Shown: piece by piece, positions 12,086-22,186 of the stretch
How the letters are laid out: each line of letters begins with the position of its first letter
Position numbering within the stretch: position 1 is the first letter of the stretch
DNA from: Episyrphus balteatus
Lineage: Eukaryota; Arthropoda; Insecta; Diptera; Syrphidae
Reading direction: 5' to 3'
DNA length: 64,000 nt
Assembly: GCF_945859705.1 (NCBI RefSeq)
Contig: NC_079137.1
Span: 41,489,320-41,553,319 of the forward strand
Made by a program: the position numbers and the translations under genes
The notes under the pieces: generated by a model
Seen by the model: the letters and a program-made list of their open reading frames with translations, nothing else
What the model was told of the DNA's origin: nothing
Database searches by the model: none

Positions 12086-14056
12086 AAATAATTTTCATAC
12101 TCCAACGCAATTGTATTTTCAATCAAGGTAACATTTCAATTTATTTTCCACTTATGCTAACTTTGTTACCTACTTTTTTAATAAAAAAAAAATAGTAAAA
12201 CCTTCTCTAGTTCTCGAGTTATGAATCTGTTTCATCCCTTAAAAACGCAGACAAAAACATCAACAGAGAGAAAAAAAATCTCAAAACCATAATAGCGAAA
12301 GAAAAAACTTTTAGTTTAACCAACTTGCTCCAGCAACAATTTATAAAGACTCTGACATCAGCATCAAACTTCCATACCCCCAACCAAAACGCCACTTTGT
12401 GCCGCATAATCAACCATTATTAGGCCCAGCTTCTCCATCTTACCCATCATCATAATCATCGGGCAAGACTGGAAGATGAAACTTTTTAACACACAAAGTG
12501 GACACAAAAGACACACAGAAGTTTGCTATCGTCCTTTAGTTTAGGCGCATTCTTCTTCCACATGAATGGGTGGCCAATTTGTCTTCTCATTCAATAATAA
12601 TTTTCGATATTTAACGATGCAGAGGTTGAGCGTTTATTTGAAAAAAAAAAGAAAAAAAAAAAAACAGAAAAATGGAATGGGAGACAACGAAATGTGATGG
12701 AAAGAAGCTATGTTAAGGAACAACTTTTTGAAGCTGGCAAAAAACCAAACTCAGGAATTATGTACGCCACTCGAAAAGAACAAGTGATCCAATCAAGCAG
12801 GAGTGACAGATCTGATGTCGTCTTGTATATATCTTCCCCCATCTCCACTTTTATCCACCTAGTGCCATATTTTCTTGAATGGAAACCTCTCGTTTTGGAA
12901 ACTTTAACAATGCTTATCAATGCGAGGAAAAAGATGTGAGACCAAAAACTTTTTTTTTTTGCCATGGAAAAACCTACTCAAAAATTTGCTAATACCTTCG
13001 AAAGAGAAAAGTTTTATGCCATCAGAGCGTTTATCGTGTCATAGACTCGTTGTTTTTTTTTTCTGCTGCTGCTACTTTTTTTGTCTACACACCCTCCGAT
13101 ATTAAGGCAGACTTTTTCTTACACTAACGATGCTTTCGGGAATTCCTAAGGATAATAGCTGGTTATATATGGAGACGGGACTCCATCCTCCTCTATCACT
13201 CTGGATATTTTTTTTTTCTTCGACTTCGATACACGGAAGTTCGGGAACCGAAACAGCTGTTGCTGTTGCTTCTTTTTGTTTTGCATCTCCACGGGTGTTA
13301 AAGCAAAATTTCTTTTTTTCTTTCGTATAAGAAAATTGATATTCAAGAAAGTCTTTGGAAAAACACTGAGGAAAAATTAACTCTCCTATACCTAACTCAT
13401 ATTGCTTACGAAGGCTTTTAGCAAGATGTGGCAGTGGAAGGGCGGGTTTAATGCAAGGCATATCAGGTCTCAGGGTGACATATGATGGAATTATTTTCAA
13501 ACATCTTGTTTCAGAAGTTGACAGCAGTTTAGAATACTCAAGGCAAGATTTTAATAAGATTCTTGACACCAGTTTCTTTTTCTTTAGCATCTTCTAGAAT
13601 CATGTACCAAAGCTTCATACTGGCATAGAATATAGAAATATTAGAAGATTGCGTGATTGATAAATTATTTATGTCAAAAAAAGTTCTAAAAGAATGATGC
13701 ATGATTTTCAAAATTTGGTGACACGGACATGATGAGAAACAAAAAATTAATGAACGTTATCTTTCTTGTTTTCTTTCAACTCTCTTGGGTATATATTAGG
13801 TCTTGGTGGTTTTCGTACGCGATCTTGACTAAAAGCTATCAGCTTTTGTATGACTTAAAAATCCGATGTCTTTAGCAAAATATATCATTATACAATCTTG
13901 GAGAATGTCAAAGCCGCTAGTAAAAGAACAAAACTTAAATTACAAGAGTTTGACATAAGAGCTGGAACCTTGGATGGATGTTTCGCTAAAAACGAAAAAT
14001 GGAAACTTGAAGGAAAAGACGAAAAACTGGTATATTGAAATGAAAATCTCTTCCAA
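12086..14056. other. Complex island, no recognisable gene
   Basis: From about 12.4 to 13.9 kb the sequence is of higher complexity. The longest open frame is minus 13102-13590 (162 codons). It has no domain, signal peptide or repeat I recognise and is interrupted by Lys runs that reflect A-tracts. I see no convincing splice signals or codon bias, so it is not called as a gene. Confidence 0.35.
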
Positions 14057-14178
14057 CACAGAGAAAACATAACGCCAGGAATAACTAAACATCTAGTATA
14101 TTTAATCAGAATAAAGTTTAATATACCAGAAACAATGTTAAATATACCAGAAGTATAGTTATCCCTTTTTTCTCTGTG
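14057..14178. mobile_element. Short 122-bp MITE-like element
   Basis: Inverted ends CACAGAGAAAA (14057) and TTTTCTCTGTG (to 14178) enclose a second inverted pair: AGGAATAACTA on the left against TAGTTATCCC on the right. The interior repeats TATACCAGAA. No clear target duplication. Confidence 0.55.
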
Positions 14179-14608
14179 AATCTATATGTGAAGAGAAAAC
14201 TCTAAGTCACAAAAAACATTTGAACGACGTGACCTCAACCATAGTTTCAAGTATAAATTGTTTGAGGCCTTGTTTTACTCTGTGAAAGTCGGTGGTTTTT
14301 AGCAGTACGAAAAACACTGGTGACTTTCATATACTTTTTTTGGTCAAAAACATTCGCATGGTCATTAATTAACGAAAATGAAATGGAGGCCAGAATAAGA
14401 GCTTAAGATAATAGAATTTTCTTTTTAAATAATTTATGAGTTAAAAATTTGACTTTATTGATGTCAAAAGCATGATAGATGTTGGATTTTATTTTATACT
14501 TATATTTAGTGAGAAAAACTAAAAAAAAAATTTGAAACAAAGTCCAATCAAGCAAATATGCGATATCTGTAATACACAATTTAAGAGGATATTGGATACA
14601 TTTTTTTT
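14179..14608. other. No gene seen
   Basis: Mixed AT-rich sequence. The minus open frame 14403-14621 has no domain. Confidence 0.35.
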
Positions 14609-14954
14609 GGATTGGGGTCAAAAATCTTTTGTCAAAATTCTGCTTTCAAAATTCTGGATTCAGTTTTTCTGCTTTTTATAATTCTGTTTTACAAAATTCT
14701 ATAAAAAATTAAAAAAGGGTTTGGAAAATAAATATACAAAAAAATAAATAAATAGCTATCTTCGAAAAATAATATAATTGAAAATTTTTAATTACTCAAA
14801 TAGAAATTAATATTCAAAAAATTGAATAAGAAAAGGAATATTTTTCAGCGGTATATTTTTAAAAAGCAGAATTTTGAAAAACAGAATTTTCTTAAAAAAA
14901 AAAAACAGAATTTTGAAAACCAGAGTTTTGAAGTCAGAATTTTGACCCGCTCCC
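14609..14954. mobile_element. CAAAATTCTG array-palindrome element, copy 1
   Basis: This ~346-bp element opens GGATTGGGGTC and closes GACCCGCTCCC. The left arm repeats TCAAAATTCTG-type units every ~14-17 bp. The right arm repeats the complement CAGAATTTTGA. An unrelated AT-rich core lies between them. Its ends and units match the copies at 16399-16895 and 58001-58659. No target duplication remains for this copy. Confidence 0.75.
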
Positions 14955-15762
14955 AATCATGGATATAAAAATCCATTTTTATAAAAAAAATTACTATTTT
15001 GCTGTTATTTAGTTGCCAACTATGTTTAAAAGCAAAGATACAATAAATATCAAATAATACAAAATGGCCACTTCAAGGTAACGGAGAAGACATATCGTCA
15101 TCACAACCAACGCCAAGACCACGAATCTGCATTTTTTGACATTTTGACTTTAATGTGTCATTTTACTTGTTATCGGTCCCTTTATTCACTGCGTTAATCC
15201 CAATCCTCCTAGAAGCCTAAAATATCATTTTTTGTTGCACGAGTTTCCATAAGATTGCATGTGTTTCTAAAACTTTGAAGCAATTTTTCTCAAAACTACA
15301 ATTTTGCAGATTCGTGGTTTTGGCTTTGTGCCCACGATATTGTTGCTTGTTTCCAGTTTACCTCGTTGAAGCAAAAAGCTTTAAAAAAATAAAAGATAAA
15401 AAATCCAGTTCTCGTTGAAGAAGCAATTTATTTTTTTTTTTTATAAATTTGGTGGGTCATGACAAAGTTGATATTCTATTATAAACTTAATATACGAGTT
15501 AGGAGGAACTTTGCACAGTGGGACAGATTTTCATTTTTCGTTGCTTAGTTCTTAACTTTTGAACGATTTAAGTTATGGAAATAATTTCTTATAAGTTTTG
15601 AAAAAAATATAGTTTTTTATAAGTTTTAAATAGAAAGACATGCAGCTATGAATTTCAAGAAAATTAATAATTAACAGGGTATTTCAGAATCTTGTCTTTA
15701 AATTCATTGAAATGCCTGGAGGACTACAAAATATTTATTACTTATGTGTAGTTAAAAATATA
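14955..15762. other. No gene seen
   Basis: AT-rich with a few complex patches. ATTTTGCAGATTCGTGGTTTTGGC near 15300 and GACCACGAATCTGCA near 15116 form a loose inverted pair about 180 bp apart. No protein recognised. Confidence 0.35.
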
Positions 15763-17081
15763 GGGTAACTTCGGAAGTTATGGCGCACCTCTCAACTACC
15801 ATACTTCCAATACTCGCATTTAAATAAAACCAATGCAGAAACTTTTGTCTTCGTCGAACACTAGCCTTGTGAAAATCGCAGGTCAGTGCTATTATTTTTG
15901 TGCCAAACAAAAAAGAAAACAAAAAAAATATACCGGTTCTAAGTTCCAATATAAAATCGCTTTGTTTTTGTTTGTGTGTATCTCGGTAACTATGCAGTGC
16001 ACGTGTTTGTTGTGAAGAGTGAAATGCAGAGTACAGTTTTGGTTTGGTTATATAACTTGTAATATTTTAAATGAAGTAAGAATTGTGTTTGGTTTTTGGT
16101 GTTTTGTGAATCTGTGTATATTTTGCAATATGGCGCAGATGCAATAAAGGCATTATGGCGCTACATTATACCCGACTGCGCCATAATGCCCTTATGTAAA
16201 ACTAATTTCAAAAGTAACTTACATAATGTCTCTGCATTTTTTTAAATTTGAATTTAACCTCAATTTAACGTTAATTTTATGAAAGTTATTTACAATTATA
16301 TTTCAGAAATGCCGAATATACGTTAAAAAAATTAAAGGGCTCCGAAGTAAATGGGGTTCGCCATATTGCCGGTACATAGGCAATATGGTTTTTTTTTTGG
16401 GAGCGGGTCATAATTCTGCTTGTCAAAATTCTGTGCGACAAAATTCTGTGGAGTCAAAATACTGTAATACCATAATTCATTATACTGTAAATACAAAATT
16501 CTGTACGTCAAAATACTGTATCAACAAAATACTGACATGCAAAATTCTGTTTTGTAAAATTCTGTACGGCAAAATACTGTATATCAAAATTCTGTAAAAA
16601 TGCTGTAAAAAAATATCATTTTGATAATGTAAAAAAGTGCGCGCGCACTTTTTTACATTATGAAAGCGATATTTTTTTACAGCATTTTTACAGAATTTTG
16701 ATTTACAGAATTTTGATGTACAGAATTTTGAAATACAGTATTTTGACCAACCAGAATTTTGCTATACAGAATTTTGACTTTCAGAATTTTGTTCCTACAG
16801 CATTTTGCACATACAGAATTTTGACATACAGTATTTTGGCATACAGTATTTTGAATACAGAATTTTGCAACATACAGAATTTCGACCCCAACCCTTTTTT
16901 TTTGACTATTTTTAATTTAATTTATTTTTTGTTAAAAAGCTTTAATTTTTATTTTTAAATAATTTTTTTATGTAACGTTTTTATGAAATTTAATAAAAAA
17001 AATGATTGAAATAAAAATTGTTGTCCGTATTAAAGTTATTTGAGTTTGTGCTTAAGTATGCCATAATGCCCTAATTTACCC
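15763..17081. mobile_element. Non-autonomous DNA transposon, GGGTAA ends, ATGGC word repeats
   Basis: Imperfect ~25-bp inverted ends starting GGGTAA and containing TTATGGC lie at 15763 and 17081, each flanked by TA (15761-15762, 17082-17083). Internal words CATTATGGCGC, GCGCCATAATGCCC, CGCCATATTGCC and GCCATAATGCCC (16130-16190, 16365, 17059) repeat the terminal word. A second element of 497 bp (16399-16895) sits inside it, so the original was about 0.8 kb. The GGGTAA start and TA flanks match the element at 8204-9178, suggesting the same transposase. Nothing is encoded. Confidence 0.75.
16399..16895. mobile_element. CAAAATTCTG array-palindrome element, copy 2 (nested)
   Basis: The element begins GGGAGCGGGTC and ends GACCCCAACCC. 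The left arm (16405-16600) is about a dozen units of CAAAATTCTG or CAAAATACTG followed by a short variable spacer. The right arm (about 16690-16890) has the complementary CAGAATTTTG or CAGTATTTTG units. The centre is a palindrome: AAAAAAGTGCGCGC mirrored at 16630-16655, flanked by TACAGCATTTTTACAG-type words. Nine T's lie on each side (16390-16398, 16896-16904), which is compatible with a 9-bp duplication but uninformative. It splits the older transposon 15763-17081. Confidence 0.85.
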
Positions 17082-17496
17082 TAATTTTACAAGAGAAAAT
17101 AATGTTTAAAACACCACTTGAATTTTTAAGGATGCAATAAAAAAACTTTCGAGTTTCAGCCATTAATGAATAAAAATAACCTTATTTATTAAAAATATAT
17201 CTAAAACTTAAATAGGCAAAAAGTGGCAGTTGATTTTCTGAGCAAATATTTCAGAAATCGCCAAAGATTAAATCGCAGTTGTGTTAAGTCCGTGGACTTT
17301 CATGGAAATTTTTGTTGCTCAACTCAAAGTAAAAAAATAGAGTCAAAAACAGCTTTCCAAAAATCTTCAAATTTGGAATTGAAAATATTGAAAATACTCC
17401 GATAAGACGACTGCTGGAAACTCTCTCCAGCAAAAACTTTTTATTTTTTTTTTACGCAGTATGCGATAAAAAAAACTCCACTAAGGTAAGCCTGAG
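17082..17496. other. AT-rich stretch, no gene seen
   Basis: Open frame 17223-17405 has no domain. Nothing else recognised. Confidence 0.35.
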
Positions 17497-17590
17497 TAAG
17501 TTGTCGAAACTCACGTTGGGCGCCAGCAATATTAACAAACGTATCTCGTAAAGGACAAGAACCACATTCGGCAGCGAGCCTTAACAGTAC
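17497..17590 (-). other. Possible relic primer-binding site of an LTR element
   Basis: On the minus strand, TGGCGCCCAACGTG occurs at about 17511-17524. This matches the first 14 bases of the tRNA-Lys-type primer-binding site used by several LTR retrotransposons. An LTR should end just before it, at about 17525 on the plus strand, but no CA end, LTR pair or gag frame is visible. It may be a relic or chance. Confidence 0.3.
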
Positions 17591-20135
17591 CTATACACTT
17601 AAGGAACACTTATGGCCAAACAATAGCTCATTTCAGTTTTTTTTTTTTTCAGGAAGTGTTCTTTTATTTTTCATTAAAGTCTTATTTATATTTCAGTCTG
17701 CAAAACAGTAAACAAGAGCTCAAGAATTCAGTGCATATTATTTGTTACAAAGATTTCTTTTTCATTTACCAAAAGTTATACATTAATAAAATATTTATTA
17801 CTCAAGCAATTTAATATCGGTAGAACCTTAGATATTTTTAGGCTCTGGACTTGTGCCATTTTGCTTCTTGAAACCTTCAAATGGTCTCACAAATATAATT
17901 AATAAATAAATTTCATACTTGAAGAAATTTAACTTATAATAAAATTTGTAACATTTCTTCCAATCTAATGACCAATTCTTAAGCCAAAAATATTTTCAAA
18001 AACTTTTCTCCCCAATTTGAGGTACCTACAAATATTTTGATTCTTTAACAAGGATCTTTCAAACAAATTTTTCAATTATTTATTGATTCCATAAGAAACA
18101 AGAAACTTAAATTAAATTTTATACCATGGATTCCCCATGGGACTTAGGCAAACAACAAAAAAATTTCAAACCAACAACTTTTCAATAAATCAATAAACAA
18201 TTTAAAAAACTTTTTCTAGGCCAAGTGTATTCCGAAGCTACCATATAACTACACCCCTTCTAAGGTATTTTTTGGTGGCACTCAATGTACCTATCTTATA
18301 GCATTGGAATTTAAAATTCAATAACTTGTCTCTGTGTGTAATCAAATTATCAAAGTTTCACCCACACATTAGAAAAAAAAAACAACAAAAAACAAATAAA
18401 GAAATCACAACATATCATCAAAATCAGAACAAACTTCCAAAAAAGGACGAACCCTGTCTCTTGTCGTATAGTTACCTATTTAGACGGGGTGTTTTTGCAA
18501 ATCACCTACCCACCCTACCAGCAGCGCTACCTACTGTAAAGTGGCGCATACAGAAAGCATGACATTACTGGTTATGACAGCTCAATATAAAAAATATATC
18601 TAAAAATCACTGCGGTGACATTTTATGCACACGATATGACTCTGAAGATGTATATTTGATTATTTATATATTTTTTTTTTTCCTCCCACTTGCTTGCCTC
18701 GAACAGGAGTCGAGACATGCCGGAGGAAATGAGGCCCACTCCAAAGGACGACACGACAGACGACACAACGCACGCGGCACGGTACCAAAACCAAAGATAA
18801 CGCTCAAGCTGTGTCATAAATTGAAAACATTTTTCCCGGGTATGGGTTCCGTTTTCTGAGAATTCGAGTTCGAGATGGGGGATGTGAATCTGAATGAGGA
18901 AATTGTAAACATCAATTTGACAACACAGATTCATTTTCATTCCACCCCCACAACACACACGAGACACACATCATGTTTGGCAAAATACAATATAATATAT
19001 CGTCGTGCAGGTGATTTTCCAAAATTTGCAACCCTTTTGCTTACTCGAGTCGAGATGTTTAAAATGAAAAGAGAGGAAAAGGATACTCTGTTGCGTATAG
19101 AGCCTGACTTGGTAGCAAGAATGTAGTAAAAACTGGTAGGTACAGTTGAATGTGTTTACAAAAAAAAAAAATGTTGCCTACAGTGATTGTCATTTCTGTA
19201 CCACACACATACGCACATGTCAAAAGATAAGAAATGTCATTTTTCATTAGACATGTCATGGTAATTTCTTTTCCAATTGAATTCAAAATGAAGGATTCTT
19301 TTCGTTTTTGTTTTGCTTGTTTTTTTTTTCGAGTTACAAATTTTTGTGCCTGATCGTCCTTAGGGGTATATTTTTTTTTTTAAATGTCGGTGTCATTTTT
19401 TGTACATATTTGATGATAGCAAATATGACTTGTTTTGGTAGGGATGGAGAAGACATTTTAAAGGGGGAGGGGGGAATAGACATTATTTTTGAATAAACAA
19501 TTTGCAAAGAATTTTTGTTTAAATATTTAAATATTTCCTTTAAACTCATTGTCATTAATTACCACAATATCCGGAAGGGTAACATATCGCATCAAATGTA
19601 GGTATTCAGAAATAATCATTTGAAGGCCTTTGAAAGTACCTATGACGCACGTTAGAAAATATAAGCAGAAAGTGTTAAAAATACATATCTAACAGATTCC
19701 TTAAGCATGTTGCCTGTCCCCAGGAGCTGTAATTTTCATACTTTTGTCCAAGTAGAAGTCACCTTGAAAGTGCCTTTCACTCTTCACTGATGTACAATGA
19801 ATCAATGTTTTGAAATTCTAAATCAAATATCTTGCAAATTGAGTGAGTGTTTGAAAAGGACTGTTTCGCGCTTAAGGACACACAAAAACTTGATATTTTA
19901 CAGTTTCCTCTTCAGCAAGCCTTGTTGCCGCATACAAATAAGTCATTTATTCGGTGTTCATACCTTTCACATGACCCAGCCACCCATCAATTTTGGCCAT
20001 GCAAATTGACGAAATTTTTAGCAAGATCCTTAGGATCGCGCAATTTGGTAAGGGTAAGCTAAGGCGGGTTCTTATGCTAAATTAATCATAGTCGGGTCTC
20101 GTTTTTGTTCAATTTTCGGAGCAAAACCTCAGGTC
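17591..20135. other. AT-rich stretch and a small complex island, no gene
   Basis: From 18620 to 19160 the sequence is more complex (CACACGAGACACACA and similar). Open frames there (plus 18656-18859, minus 18623-18967, plus 18875-19126) overlap each other on opposite strands and show no domain. The rest is AT-rich. Confidence 0.35.
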
Positions 20136-20680
20136 CGTCAAGATAGCACCCACACCCCCAAATTTCCAAAATCTGAGTATGCAGTAATTTGTTGCTAATT
20201 TGTTGCTAATTAGTTGCTCTAATCTTGAATTTGTTGCTCCAAGATTTGACCTTGAAATGCACTTCAACAGTTTTCTCAAAAAAGCTAAATTCCCCAAAAT
20301 TTAACGCACAGCAACAAAAATGGTATCAAATTAAAGGGCCTCTCAACACCTTTTTAACAACTTTTAAATCCATCTCCTTCATGTCCAAAATGCATTGTGG
20401 AACTTGTGGATCATATCAAAACGTCAAGATAGCACCCACACCAAGAAAAACCTAAAAATTTAAAAAAATAAGCATGTAATAATTTGTTGCTAATTAGTTG
20501 CTCTAATCTTGAATTTGTTGCTCCACCCCTTTCCCCTCAAAATTGATAGAAAGGGTGTGGGTACTATCTTGACGTCAAGATAGCACCCACACCCACTTAT
20601 TTCCTAAATCTGAGTATGCAGGATTTTAGTGATAATTTGTTGCTAATTAGTTGCTCTAATCTTGAATTTGTTGCTCCATG
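20136..20680. repeat. Repeat cluster: GTCAAGATAGCACCCACAC / TTGTTGCTAATTAGTTGCTC
   Basis: The word CGTCAAGATAGCACCCACAC starts at 20136, 20422 and 20573, and an inverted copy (GGTGTGGGTACTATCTTGACG) ends at 20574. Thus 20136-20574 has 21-bp inverted ends, and a further copy begins back-to-back with it. Each of the three forward copies is followed by AATTTGTTGCTAATTAGTTG and CTCTAATCTTGAATTTGTTG (20186-20240, 20481-20524, 20633-20677). It is probably a small DNA element that inserted or duplicated next to itself. No coding capacity. Confidence 0.7.
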
Positions 20681-22186
20681 ATTTGACCATAAAATCGGCT
20701 GCAACAGATGCATTTTTTTGGAGACTTTTTATCTATAATTTTTTTCAAAAAACTAAAAATGCCAAATTAAAAACATGATTTCATGTTCTGCAAAAAGTAA
20801 CATACAAATTTTCCATCACTTTTCATTCCAGTCTTATAGTCCAAAAACTAGTCAACTCTCGCCCCTAAAAACTATAAAAAACAAAACCTCATTTGTTTTA
20901 GTAATTCTTTAAAGCTTTTTTTTGTTCTTTTGTATTTCTTCTTTGCATCTCATGTCAAACAATGAATAATTAAATTTTTTTTTTTGAAACCAAACCAGGT
21001 CGAGTTTAAATATAAAAATCGGCTAATTTTGAATATAAAATATTTAAAAAATCTAGGTATTTATACTCGAAAGTTGTTTTAAACACCTCCGAATAGTTTC
21101 GAATCGAATCTATTAAAAAAAATTCGTAGTCAAGTTTTTCATTTTCACATTTCTTAATAAATTTTTTTTTAAAGACTTTAATAAGAAAAAACAAGCTTTC
21201 CGACATTGGTTATCTGGAATTTCAATTTTTTCTTGGGAATCTCATGAAACAAATAACTAAGTGCGAAGTTTGAACGAAATCGCTTTAGTTGTTTGACCTG
21301 TGTCTTCAGAAGGGAAGGGAACCACAAAGAAAGGGCAGACAACCAACCTAGATATAAACAACTATTTAACCTTTATTGATCCAGTATTAATTACAATTGA
21401 TAGGATTCCTTACATCACAAGCAATTATTGTCTGTCTACGAAGGGATTGTCAATCAAAGAAACCATTTCAGACAAACATAATTAAAAATAAACAATTATG
21501 TATATGGTGTATTTTCAAAAAAAAAAAAAAAAAAAAAAAAATAATTGGTCAAACTATATATACAGATCCAAAGCATCAATCCAAAGGCCTTTGACTGGCT
21601 GATACATATAATGTAGGTTTTAGGGATTAGTCAATAGATTTTCTGAAAATAAAAAGATACACAATTCTGAGAATATACCTATAGAATATAGGTAGGTATT
21701 AGGTTCTTTTAATGAATCATGTTTTTTAACAGCATCGGGTCGAACAAGTTTGAGTAAAATTTTATAGATTTTGTATTTTTGTATATTGATTTTGTAGTCT
21801 AAAAAGGGGCAAAGTCTAATGAATTACAACTTATCAACTATTTTTTTTTTGTGCGTGTAATTGATTTGCAAAAATTGGGAGGGGACATCTATTTCACCTC
21901 TGTTTTACATTGACAATGATGCTATTTGAGGCTTTGAACCCAGAACCTCTGGCGTGGTGACTTATCTTAGTTTTAAGAATGCTATGAAGCTTTTTGAATT
22001 CATCATGTTTGCAAACAATTGCAGGCAATTAATAAAACAAAAACTGTATTTTCTATATAGCCAAAATGGAACAGGTTGATTTTCTCAAAAATGGCTCTAA
22101 CGATTTTGATTTAAAAAAAATCATGTGTACAATTCACACGTGGTTGAAGTGAAACCTTAAAAATCATTTGAACAAAATCGAAAAAA
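20681..22186. other. AT-rich stretch, no gene seen
   Basis: Contains an A run of more than 20 bases near 21519-21541. Open frame 21300-21485 has no recognised domain. AATGGCTCTAACGATTTTGAT near 22090 is one of several dispersed copies of an ACGGCTCTAACGATTTT word (also near 2540, 24797 and 32840). Confidence 0.35.

Noticed and set aside
13102..13590. 162-codon minus-strand open frame
   Set aside because: No domain, no codon or splice evidence, interrupted by A-tract Lys runs; similar frames are open on the opposite strand.
16405..16890. CRISPR-like array of short repeats
   Set aside because: Units are ~14-16 bp with tiny spacers, change orientation at a central palindrome, and lie in an insect-like genome inside a mobile element.
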